Source: Microbacterium sp. LWH13-1.2 (GTDB taxonomy: Bacteria; Actinomycetota; Actinomycetes; Actinomycetales; Microbacteriaceae). Taken from it: a DNA stretch of 64,000 nt. Made by a program: the position numbers and the translations under genes. The notes beneath the pieces were generated by a model. That model was not told where the DNA came from and ran no database searches. It saw only the letters and a list, made by a program, of their open reading frames with translations. Shown here in pieces: positions 1 through 6,895 of the stretch; within the stretch, counting starts at the first letter, position 1; every line of letters begins with the position of its first letter. The stretch lies in contig NZ_CP151635.1 of the NCBI RefSeq assembly GCF_038397735.1, forward strand, positions 1,984,001-2,048,000, written 5' to 3'.

Positions 1-366
1 GCGCTCTCGGATCTGCTCTTCAGTAGGCGTTCGAGTGATCGGTCCCCATGTCACGATTACCGGCCTTGGGCCGTCGTGCGTTGTGCCTTCCTCTGTCCAG
101 CGACGCCCGCCTACGGGCTTCTGAGCGGCGCCTGACGGCTTTGGAGGGTTGCTTGCGGCCCATCGAGCGCGGTCTGCAAACTCGGCCTTAAGAGAGACCG
201 CTAGGTCTGCACGCACCCTGCGCTCTTCATCTCTGGCCTTTACCACGATCAGAGCGCGGTCGACATCCGTCTGGGCGTCGGCGGCGAGCATCGTCAGGTA
301 TCGACGGCGTAGCTCTGGGAGTGCGTCGAGCTCGTAAAGGGCTGAGACTGCATCTGAGAAGTTCAT
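1..366 (-). CDS. Unknown protein, 3' end beyond window edge
   Basis: The frame reads open from an ATG at 366 down to base 1, giving 122 residues with no stop, so the gene is cut by the window edge. The sequence AGAAGGG lies just upstream of the ATG. The N-terminal 65 residues are helical and charged (starting MNFSDAVSALYELDALPELR), followed by a Pro/Gly-rich linker near residues 75-90 and a segment ending in TPTEEQIRER. I recognise no family. It diverges from the next gene and belongs to the accessory block. The reading frame is clean and the composition is protein-like, but function is unknown. Confidence 0.55.
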   Translation of the reverse strand, partial: MNFSDAVSALYELDALPELRRRYLTMLAADAQTDVDRALIVVKARDEERRVRADLAVSLKAEFADRARWAASNPPKPSGAAQKPVGGRRWTEEGTTHDGPRPVIVTWGPITRTPTEEQIRER

Positions 367-570
367 ATCCCTTCTACCTATCGCGCGAACTCGCTCGGCC
401 TATTTCGGTGGCCCTACGACATCGAGATATGCCCTGAGGTTCCCGCACACGTGCCGCTATGTATGCCGTCCGAGGATTGCAGTGACGCCGACGGCGGCTG
501 GGGGCGAGGTGCGGCGCGCGTCGCCACTAGTCTGGGCGGATCAGCTGAACCCGCCGTCGTGGAGATCGAT

Positions 571-1866
571 ATGCCACCTGCCTGCCCTTGCCAAGACGCG
601 CACCGCCGACTTATGGACGTCCACGAAGACATCCATCGTGCGAGCGAGTCGTACTTCGATGCAGAGGAGTTCCGCCGGTTTCTTAACTCCGCCATACAGA
701 ATTCTCGCGGGGTGAGCTTCCTACTTCAGAAGCGCAAGTCTCGATGGAACAACTTCGATGACTGGTATCTCAAGTGGCAGGACGAAGCGCGGGCCAATGA
801 GGTCATGCGCTGGGGCGTTCAATCGAGAAACCGCATAGTTAAAGAAGAGGACTTGCGCACGCTCAGCGTCGCGGAGGTCACGTACTACGGGCCGCGCCTT
901 CGCGAGGGCGAGGACGTGATCAACGTCCCACCGTCGTCCACGGTTGACGACATCATCAACGTCTACCGGGATCTGATCGCCCGCGATCGCCCAACCGGTC
1001 CTGGCACCATCCGAGTCTCCCGCAAGTGGTTCGACGATCAACTCCCACAGCATGAGTTGATTGCGGCCCTCCGCGAGCTTTACGCGGGGATCGCGAAATT
1101 GATTCAAGTTGCACACGAACAGTCCGGGGTCGGAGTGTGCGAACTAGGCGGGTTTCGGCGTCCGTGCGTCGACGCCAGCATAAGCGACGCCCCTCGGTGC
1201 TTTCCGCTCGCCCCGCCATCGGCGAGCATCGATGTGACGACCGGAACCATCTACGACGTTGAGTACGGAATCATCGAGATGGACGAGGACGCGGCTCTGC
1301 GCTCGATGGAGAAGTACGGGGAACCGATCGCGTTCGATAAGGGAGTGTTCGACGACGTGCCCGCTCGGATGGCGATGTCAAAAATCTTCCTTGAGAAGGA
1401 CGGGTATGCAGGATCGGTGCTCCTGTTTTACAGAGGCCTCAAGGTTGTTCGAGGCATACCGCTCGCGATCCCCGTCGACCAACCACGGGAGTTGATCTTC
1501 GAGCATGCAATCGAGATGCTAGGCGCAATGACCTTCGATGGAGTCATGTTCGCCTCTGAGACGTGGATTACGACGCTGGACGCACGCACCGGTAAACCAA
1601 AGAAGCGTTGGGCTAGCGGCTCGCCGCAGCAGACCGAGTTCTACGACAAAGATCCCGTCGGAGGTCGCGACGAGGCCCTCGTCGTCTACGGGCTTTCGAA
1701 GGACGGTCGTGCGCGCACGATCGCCGAGTTGTTCAGAAAGACGTCGGCAGGCTACGAGTACCGGACGTTCGTCGACAGCGACGACCCCAAGGATGTGCCT
1801 CAGATGCTGATGGGGCCGGTCTCCCGCGCCTGGGGCACTCACCGCGGGCAAAGGTCGAGCGAGTAG
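571..1866 (+). CDS. Unknown protein with degenerate HEPN-like motif
   Basis: A 431-residue protein. The ATG at 571 is preferred because GGAG sits six bases upstream; the frame is open to a GTG at 451, which would add 40 low-quality residues. Residues 10-100 are helical, with an aromatic-rich stretch (FLLQKRKSRWNNFDDWYLKW) followed by SRNRIVKEEDL. That resembles the RNxxxxH signature of HEPN domains, but the histidine position is lysine or acidic. The remaining 300 residues are mixed alpha/beta and unrecognised. I recall unnamed actinobacterial proteins with the same RNRIVKE-type N-terminus. It stands alone and converges with the operon at 1973-3759. Function is unknown; a link to defence is inferred from context only. 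Confidence 0.6.
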   Translation: MPPACPCQDAHRRLMDVHEDIHRASESYFDAEEFRRFLNSAIQNSRGVSFLLQKRKSRWNNFDDWYLKWQDEARANEVMRWGVQSRNRIVKEEDLRTLSVAEVTYYGPRLREGEDVINVPPSSTVDDIINVYRDLIARDRPTGPGTIRVSRKWFDDQLPQHELIAALRELYAGIAKLIQVAHEQSGVGVCELGGFRRPCVDASISDAPRCFPLAPPSASIDVTTGTIYDVEYGIIEMDEDAALRSMEKYGEPIAFDKGVFDDVPARMAMSKIFLEKDGYAGSVLLFYRGLKVVRGIPLAIPVDQPRELIFEHAIEMLGAMTFDGVMFASETWITTLDARTGKPKKRWASGSPQQTEFYDKDPVGGRDEALVVYGLSKDGRARTIAELFRKTSAGYEYRTFVDSDDPKDVPQMLMGPVSRAWGTHRGQRSSE

Positions 1867-1972
1867 TTCGACGGCCTGCACTTGATCGTGATCGGGCAGT
1901 AGTCGGCTCTTGGCACCGAGAGCGGCCACGGGCTGAGGTCAAAGCGCTTGTAGCGCCGAACCGGGAAGCGCC

Positions 1973-2902
1973 TCAGTGCTCGGTCCAGACTTCGCTCTCC
2001 TTCAACGGCGGCTCACCTAGAATCTTCCGCGCCGCGTTGAGCGAAGCAACGGCCTCACCAAACGCCAGGGTGTCGAGGTGCGTCGCGTTGATGGTTATGG
2101 ATGTCTCGCTGTCGCCCTCCACGACCCGCAGAGCGCATGCCGCCCCAATTGGCTCGATCTCTCCGACAAGCCGGGCGATGAAGCGCGCGTCGTCGAGGAT
2201 CACATGCTCCGCTTCCCGCATGTAGGCGGCCACGACCGTCTCGCAAGCCTTGTACGCCTGCTCAAACACAGCTCGAATATCGACGGGCTCCACGAAGCCT
2301 TCCCAAAGGGCGGCGCACTCTCTCCACTGGCGCTTGTAGTTCTGGCGTTGCGACGCCTCAATGTTGTCCGCGCAGACCTGCAACACGTCAATGACGGGAC
2401 GCACTCGTGTCCCGCCAGTCTCCGGGTCCTCATCGGAGGAGATCGTGATTGCCGACGCCGCCGGGGGACGATGCTGGTCCAGGTTGCGAAGCATCCAGAC
2501 AAGGCGGAAACTGCGGTGCTGTTGGTAGAGCCGATTGAAGTTGTCTGGGGCACTACTCCCCATTGGGAGGTCGAGCGTCTTGGCGTTCGTCTCGACCATC
2601 GAACGGAGCGTTGTGAACGCCGTGAGGGCGGCGCTCAGGCGACCATTGAGCCTCGAGCGGTACGGTCCGCGCTGATACTCCAACTGGCCCACTGACGGCA
2701 GTTCCGCGAAGAACGTCTGCAACTCGTTCAGGGCATCGACGATGGGGCCAATCAGCGCATGTCCGCTGAAGTCGCGGAGCCGGGCGAGAGCCGCCGGGAT
2801 GCGCTGGCGTTCCTCCAGGGTGAGTGGGCGCACCATCCGGATTTCGTTCTCCCCATTTGGCCCGACCATCGAGCCGAGGGACCAGTCGTCGCCTTCGAGC
2901 AT
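1973..2902 (-). CDS. HEPN-like protein with RNxxxH motif, second gene of overlapping pair
   Basis: A 309-residue soluble protein. The start is the ATG at 2902, which overlaps the TGA of the upstream gene as TGATG, so translation is coupled; a longer frame to 3109 would run through the upstream gene in low-quality sequence. Residues 125-150 read SFRLVWMLRNLDQHR, with R139 and H144 spaced as in the R-x4-6-H catalytic motif of HEPN ribonucleases, on a predicted helix. The rest is helical with no other recognised domain. HEPN proteins are commonly RNA-cleaving toxins or abortive-infection effectors. That role is inferred here from the motif, the coupling and the neighbours. Confidence 0.65.
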   Translation of the reverse strand: MLEGDDWSLGSMVGPNGENEIRMVRPLTLEERQRIPAALARLRDFSGHALIGPIVDALNELQTFFAELPSVGQLEYQRGPYRSRLNGRLSAALTAFTTLRSMVETNAKTLDLPMGSSAPDNFNRLYQQHRSFRLVWMLRNLDQHRPPAASAITISSDEDPETGGTRVRPVIDVLQVCADNIEASQRQNYKRQWRECAALWEGFVEPVDIRAVFEQAYKACETVVAAYMREAEHVILDDARFIARLVGEIEPIGAACALRVVEGDSETSITINATHLDTLAFGEAVASLNAARKILGEPPLKESEVWTEH

Positions 2903-3759
2903 CAGGACTCGTGACGGACGACAACGCCCGCGGAGAACCAACCCACGAGCGTCGCGGCGAGTTGCACATGCCCGGTCGCCTCTGCCAACGAGTATCCGTG
3001 CCCCGAATGCCGATGTTGCTCTGCGAAAGCGAGAGTTTCGAGCATGCCAAGTAAGACCGCGAGATGATCGGGATGGTCGTCGTCGCGCCGGGCGAACGCG
3101 AGCCCCCATCCGTGTTGCTGTCGGAGCGCGCCTACGATCTTCGACAGTTGTGGCTTCTTGTCTTTGGGGATGATCTGACTTCCCGCGGCGGCCTCGACCG
3201 CTTGAATGCCCTCGCGGAGAATCTTGCTGGTGTCCGGGTCAATGCTCTGCATCTCCCGCCACGCCTTGACTAGATGCCGCCCGGCGGTGCCATTCGCATC
3301 CTGAATTGCCACTTGCGCCGCTTCCTCCACTCCCTCCGGTAGGCGACGAGCAAGCCTGTAGTGACGGTCCTCCCCCACAATTGTGACCGCCGAGCCGCTG
3401 CGCTCCATGTGAACATTGAGCACCGCAACCTTTTCCGGTGTCGACCCGTACGGCAACTCAGGCTCGAACGTAGACAGGAGAAGGTCGACAACGCGAAGAG
3501 TGAACTTGTCTCCCCGATTGGTAATCGCCGAGGCGAGTTCGTCCTGGCTCGGACGGGGCTGGTCGAGCCGCGTCCGGAGGGAGGTCTCGATGAAGTGGAT
3601 CATCGCAGGATTTACCTGGCCGTACTGCGTCGCCTGGTAGAACAGACTGCGTAACCACTCGAAGATCGGTCCTTCAAGACTCTCCGGGATCTGCTCACGG
3701 ATGATGTAGAGATCGGCGATCTCCTCTTCGGATGCGTCCCACGGTTCCCAAGGCTCCAC
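2902..3759 (-). CDS. Probable Abi/HEPN C-terminal domain protein, first gene of pair
   Basis: A 285-residue protein starting with GTG at 3759. A TAGGCT hexamer ends six bases before the GTG, so the mRNA is probably leaderless. Residues 1-140 are an unrecognised N-terminal domain. Residues 160-285 follow the pattern of the abortive-infection-type C-terminal HEPN fold: DPDTSKILREGIQAVEAAAG, a Lys-rich segment with QLSKIVGAL, then EQHRHSGHG (R250, H254) and a final hydrophobic helix. A 20-base perfect palindrome covers the start codon and the -10 hexamer, suggesting autoregulation. It is coupled by TGATG to the second HEPN-like gene. The two may act as effector and partner, or as toxin and antitoxin; the assignment is inferred. 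Confidence 0.6.
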   Translation of the reverse strand: MEPWEPWDASEEEIADLYIIREQIPESLEGPIFEWLRSLFYQATQYGQVNPAMIHFIETSLRTRLDQPRPSQDELASAITNRGDKFTLRVVDLLLSTFEPELPYGSTPEKVAVLNVHMERSGSAVTIVGEDRHYRLARRLPEGVEEAAQVAIQDANGTAGRHLVKAWREMQSIDPDTSKILREGIQAVEAAAGSQIIPKDKKPQLSKIVGALRQQHGWGLAFARRDDDHPDHLAVLLGMLETLAFAEQHRHSGHGYSLAEATGHVQLAATLVGWFSAGVVVRHES

Positions 3760-3770
3760 ATGTGGAGCCT
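3751..3770. promoter_or_regulatory. 20-base perfect palindrome over -10 and start codon
   Basis: AGGCTCCACATGTGGAGCCT is a perfect palindrome. On the minus strand it contains nearly all of the TAGGCT -10 hexamer (3771-3766) and the GTG start (3759-3757) of the HEPN-like operon. A protein bound here would block both RNA polymerase and translation start of a leaderless message. It is a strong candidate operator, perhaps bound by a product of this operon or by the small acidic protein encoded just upstream. Confidence 0.65.
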
Positions 3771-3846
3771 ATTGCTTCGGCGCGACGTCAGACATAACGA
3801 CGCCGCGCGGCCCGAATCAACCGCGGCTTCCGTCTCATCCCGCGGG

Positions 3847-4188
3847 CTAGTCAGTGGTGTCCGCTTCGTCTAGTTCGAGGTATGCGAGCACTTCATCCAA
3901 GCTCGCGTCGGGACCAACGAGAACCCTTCGGGCGCTGATGTCGTTCAACGAGAAATGCCCGTCGTCCTCTTGCAGGTACAGGCCCCGCTTCTCAGAGAAG
4001 GCGGAGGCTATGTCCTTCTCGGTGGGCGGCTGCTCTTCCGCATCTTCGATACCCCAAGCGATTGCATCCAGCATGGCGGCGGCGCGGTGCAGTCTAGACG
4101 GGTCATCGCTTCGGAGAGCAACCCGCGCGACGGCCTCCGCGGCCTTATGGATGGTGGTCGGCCACGTGACATCAGGATCTGTCGTCAT
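3847..4188 (-). CDS. Small acidic unknown protein
   Basis: 113 residues, ATG at 4188, with TAATCT ending six bases before it (leaderless type). Residues 15-55 are helical and Ala-rich. The C-terminal half is strongly acidic and ends LDEVLAYLELDEADTTD. No family recognised. It lies 87 bases upstream of the HEPN-like pair on the same strand and diverges from the SLATT gene. An antitoxin-like or adaptor role is possible from its size, charge and position, but nothing in the sequence proves it. Confidence 0.55.
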   Translation of the reverse strand: MTTDPDVTWPTTIHKAAEAVARVALRSDDPSRLHRAAAMLDAIAWGIEDAEEQPPTEKDIASAFSEKRGLYLQEDDGHFSLNDISARRVLVGPDASLDEVLAYLELDEADTTD

Positions 4189-4309
4189 ATCCGCAGATTA
4201 GTACAGAGCGTGGCGTCAGTGGGATCGCCGCAGGCAGGTCGCATCAGCGTGCTTTACTCACTGGCTGTTGGGACCATCGTGAGCCGCACGCATGCCCTAG
4301 ATTTCACTC

Positions 4310-4966
4310 ATGCGCGAAGAACCTGAATCTCACACACAGGACGCTCTGTCGGCCCTCAGCAGACGCATCCAACGCACTTACAAGTCGCGCGTTGAGACAG
4401 CGCGGCGTCATCAAAAGCGGGGTAACTACTGGAACTTTGCCCTGGTCGTGGCATCACTTACGGGCACATCGGTGGCAGTGGTGTCGCTCACTGACCCGTC
4501 CGTGTACGGTGAGCGTGGTTCGGCCCTAATGGTGGTTCTCGGAATCGTGACTCTCGTGGTTTCCGTGCTGGTTACAAGCGCGCAGTTCCAGGTGCAGGCA
4601 GAGAAGTTTTTTCACGCGTACCGAAGCCTTCAGAAGCTGTGGGTGGCGTCCGATCTTGCAAAGCGTTCGCTTACGGATACGCGTGAACGAAACGAGCGTG
4701 CGGACGAGATAGACCGCGATTACCAGTCTGTGCTGGACGACACCGATAATCACAGCCCTGCCGACTTCTTCAAGGCGTTCCCGGGCGAGCTCAAACGGAA
4801 TAAACCATCTGGCGTGGACCCCGCCGATCGGTTGTCGATCGTGGCATTCAGCAAGAGAAAGCTGATAGTCCTCGGAAGCAATATTTTCACCTTCCTTCCT
4901 GTGCTCGGGAGCATCGCCTTGTTGCTGCTGCTGACCCCAGCAGCCAAATGGCTCCTCGGTCTGTAG
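4310..4966 (+). CDS. SLATT-type membrane protein (predicted pore-forming effector)
   Basis: 218 residues, ATG at 4310; TAGATT ends six bases upstream, so probably leaderless. After a basic N-terminal helix (residues 15-37) come two membrane helices (about 41-60 and 71-93) with a short loop, then an amphipathic region AEKFFHAYRSLQKLW (98-111), a charged helical segment, and a third hydrophobic helix (185-208). Paired helices followed by a Tyr/Leu-bearing helix are typical of the SLATT family, predicted to form pores in nucleotide-triggered or RT-linked defence systems. No SMODS, SLOG or reverse-transcriptase gene is adjacent, so any sensor may be one of the unknown neighbours or lie left of the window. 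The family call is by pattern, not by search. Confidence 0.6.
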   Translation: MREEPESHTQDALSALSRRIQRTYKSRVETARRHQKRGNYWNFALVVASLTGTSVAVVSLTDPSVYGERGSALMVVLGIVTLVVSVLVTSAQFQVQAEKFFHAYRSLQKLWVASDLAKRSLTDTRERNERADEIDRDYQSVLDDTDNHSPADFFKAFPGELKRNKPSGVDPADRLSIVAFSKRKLIVLGSNIFTFLPVLGSIALLLLLTPAAKWLLGL

Positions 4967-4971
4967 TTTCG

Positions 4972-5082
4972 TCATATGTGGCTTGCAATAACAGCCCATC
5001 CGGGCACATCCCCTCGCTCGTCGTCGAGGAGTTCGCGAGCTACGGTCAGGCCGCCTCCGTGGCTGTGTCGAAGAGTATTCAT
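4972..5082 (-). pseudogene. Truncated small pilin-like gene of tad locus
   Basis: An ATG at 5082, with AAAGGA at good spacing, lies 20 bases after tadC and opens a frame of only 36 codons. Residues 18-29 read LLDDERGDVPGW. In actinobacterial tad clusters, as I recall, small pilin-like proteins carry RGDVPGW followed directly by a hydrophobic helix of about 20 residues. Here the reading changes to AVIASHI and stops at 4972. The helix and C-terminus are absent, and the SLATT gene ends just 5 bases away. It is best read as a tad gene cut by arrival of the accessory block, with the junction near 4985-4998. Confidence 0.65.
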
Positions 5083-5102
5083 GTCGTCCTTTCGTGGGGC
5101 GC

Positions 5103-6041
5103 TCAGCCGATGCCGAGTCGCAGGATGAAGAGTCCCGGATAGATGGCGAAAAGCACGGAGAGCGGGAGGATCAGGAACACGAGCGGTAGGAGCATCAGGA
5201 TCTCCTTGCGGCCGGCCTGTTCGATCAGCACCCGCTTGGCGTCTTCGCGGGCGTCTCCCGCCTGTGCATGCAACACGGCCGACAGCGGGGCGCCGTGTTC
5301 GAGCGCGGCGACGACCTGATCGATCGCGCGCGCGAGTCCGGGCAGCTGCAGACGGCTCGACATCTCTCCGAGCGCGTCGGCAAGCGAGGATCCCGTTCCG
5401 ACGGCCAGCACCACGGTGCGGAACTCGACAGTGAGCTCACCCGATCCGACCGCCGCGACGCGGCGAAGAGAATCGAGGAAGCCTTCCCCCGCCGACAGGC
5501 AGAGAGCGAGGAACTCGAGTGTCGTCGGCAGCTCATCGGTGAGCCGTGCTCGACGCGACCGCATGCGGGCTGTGAGATGCATGTCATACGAGACCCCGGC
5601 GCAGCTTCCGAGCAGGATGGGGAGAAGAGCGATCGGAGGGCTCATACGTCCGGAGATCGCGATCGCGATGAGAGCGAGTGCTCCGGCGATGATCCCGCCG
5701 AGCACCCAGCCGAGTTGTCGTCCGCGGAAGGTCGACGGGTCGATCGCGAGACCCGCCTGGGCGATCCTCCCCTGGAGCGCCCCGCCACCGCCGAGCAGTC
5801 TCTCGAAGACTGCCGACGAACGGACCCAGAGCGTTCGGTCCGCAGCGGGAAGAACTCCTGCCCAGGGCAGGGCGATCTCCGGCAGCCGCTCGTCCGCGAC
5901 GGCGTCGCGCACGTAGGGAGCTATCCGCAGCGTCAACGACGCCGCCGACCACCGCGGGAGCGCCGCGAGGATGCACAGCAGCCCGGCAGACAGCACCCCA
6001 CCGCCGAGCACTGCGACGGCGAGCCCGGACAGAGCACTCAC
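5103..6041 (-). CDS. tadC: TadC-like type II secretion F domain protein
   Basis: 312 residues, starting with GTG at 6041 that overlaps the tadB stop (GTGA). Two N-terminal hydrophobic segments precede a cytoplasmic T2SSF domain (about 150-290, with LTDELPTTLEFLALCLSAGEGFLDSLRRVA), and a C-terminal hydrophobic hairpin ends in FILRLGIG. TadB and TadC form the inner-membrane platform of the Flp/Tad pilus. It is the last intact gene of the tadA-tadB-tadC operon. The following pilin-like gene is broken, so the pilus may be non-functional unless the remaining tad genes survive elsewhere. Confidence 0.85.
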   Translation of the reverse strand: MSALSGLAVAVLGGGVLSAGLLCILAALPRWSAASLTLRIAPYVRDAVADERLPEIALPWAGVLPAADRTLWVRSSAVFERLLGGGGALQGRIAQAGLAIDPSTFRGRQLGWVLGGIIAGALALIAIAISGRMSPPIALLPILLGSCAGVSYDMHLTARMRSRRARLTDELPTTLEFLALCLSAGEGFLDSLRRVAAVGSGELTVEFRTVVLAVGTGSSLADALGEMSSRLQLPGLARAIDQVVAALEHGAPLSAVLHAQAGDAREDAKRVLIEQAGRKEILMLLPLVFLILPLSVLFAIYPGLFILRLGIG

Positions 6042-6895
6042 CCGAACCACCGTCCCGGTTCCGGCAGGCGCCCTATCCGGATCATGATCCGGTATGCCAT
6101 GACGGACACGGCCGCGCCCAGACAGATCACCAGCACACCCTCGGGCGTGCCGTAGGCGGCGGCACCTTCGGGCCTCAGCACCAGGAGGCCGAGGATGACC
6201 CACGGCGCGACGGATCCGAGGACGGCCGCACCGCGGATCCACGACTGACGCGCCTCGACCTCACCTCGGAGGGCCGCATCCGCACGCACCGACGACGACA
6301 GCGCCCGCAGGACACCGACCAGCTCCGTGCCGCCTACCTGCCTCGCCATGCGGAGCGTCTCGATGATGCGGTCCGCGATCGGATCGGCCAGCGAAAGTTT
6401 CAGTCGATCGAGGCTCGTCTCGAATCGCCCCGTCGCCCGCAGATCACGCGCGAACACGATGAAAGCCGGCCTCATCATCGCGGGAGCGGACTCAGCGAGA
6501 CTCGCGACCGCATCCGGCAGCGACAGCCCCACACGGATGGATGCGACAAGCAGGTCGCAGACGTCGGGCCAGAGCTGTCGGCGCAGCTTGCGCAGCCGCA
6601 GGCGACGCGACCGCAGGAACACGACCGGCGCCGTCGCCGCAGTCGCACCGGCCAGCATCGCGAGGGCAAGAATCGCGGTGACGAGCCAAACGGCGGATGT
6701 CGTGGCGAGCGCGACCAGAACCACGATGACCAGAAATGAGCGCTGGCGGATGCGCCCGAAACCCGCCTCTTCGAGCATCCGGACGATGGCTCCCCGTCGT
6801 CTGGCCTTCTCCTGCTCGGGCCGCGGAGGCCAGAGCCAAGGCGCCGCGCACAGCAGCAGGCCCGCCGCAAGCACTGCACCGAGCAGAGCCGTCAC
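6038..6895 (-). CDS. tadB: TadB-like type II secretion F domain protein
   Basis: 285 residues. The ATG at 6895 overlaps the tadA stop (ATGA), and the 3' end overlaps tadC. It has an N-terminal membrane helix, a second hydrophobic pair (about 52-92), a T2SSF cytoplasmic domain (LWPDVCDLLVASIRVGLSLPDAV, about 108-130, through RMARQVGGTELVGVLRAL) and C-terminal helices. It is the partner of TadC in the Tad secretion platform, driven by TadA. Confidence 0.85.
   Translation of the reverse strand: MTALLGAVLAAGLLLCAAPWLWPPRPEQEKARRRGAIVRMLEEAGFGRIRQRSFLVIVVLVALATTSAVWLVTAILALAMLAGATAATAPVVFLRSRRLRLRKLRRQLWPDVCDLLVASIRVGLSLPDAVASLAESAPAMMRPAFIVFARDLRATGRFETSLDRLKLSLADPIADRIIETLRMARQVGGTELVGVLRALSSSVRADAALRGEVEARQSWIRGAAVLGSVAPWVILGLLVLRPEGAAAYGTPEGVLVICLGAAVSVMAYRIMIRIGRLPEPGRWFG

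Noticed and set aside
417..430. CGACATCGAGATA near 420 resembling half of the operator at 60073
   Set aside because: Only one arm matches; the opposite arm is absent.
451..570. N-terminal extension of the 571-1866 gene from GTG 451
   Set aside because: No ribosome site or TANNNT at the GTG, and the 40 added residues are Gly/Ser/Asp-rich and unlike the rest; ATG 571 has GGAG.
2903..3109. Longer start for the second HEPN-like gene
   Set aside because: Would run 207 bases inside the upstream gene in Arg-rich shadow sequence; the TGATG overlap at 2902 is the natural start.
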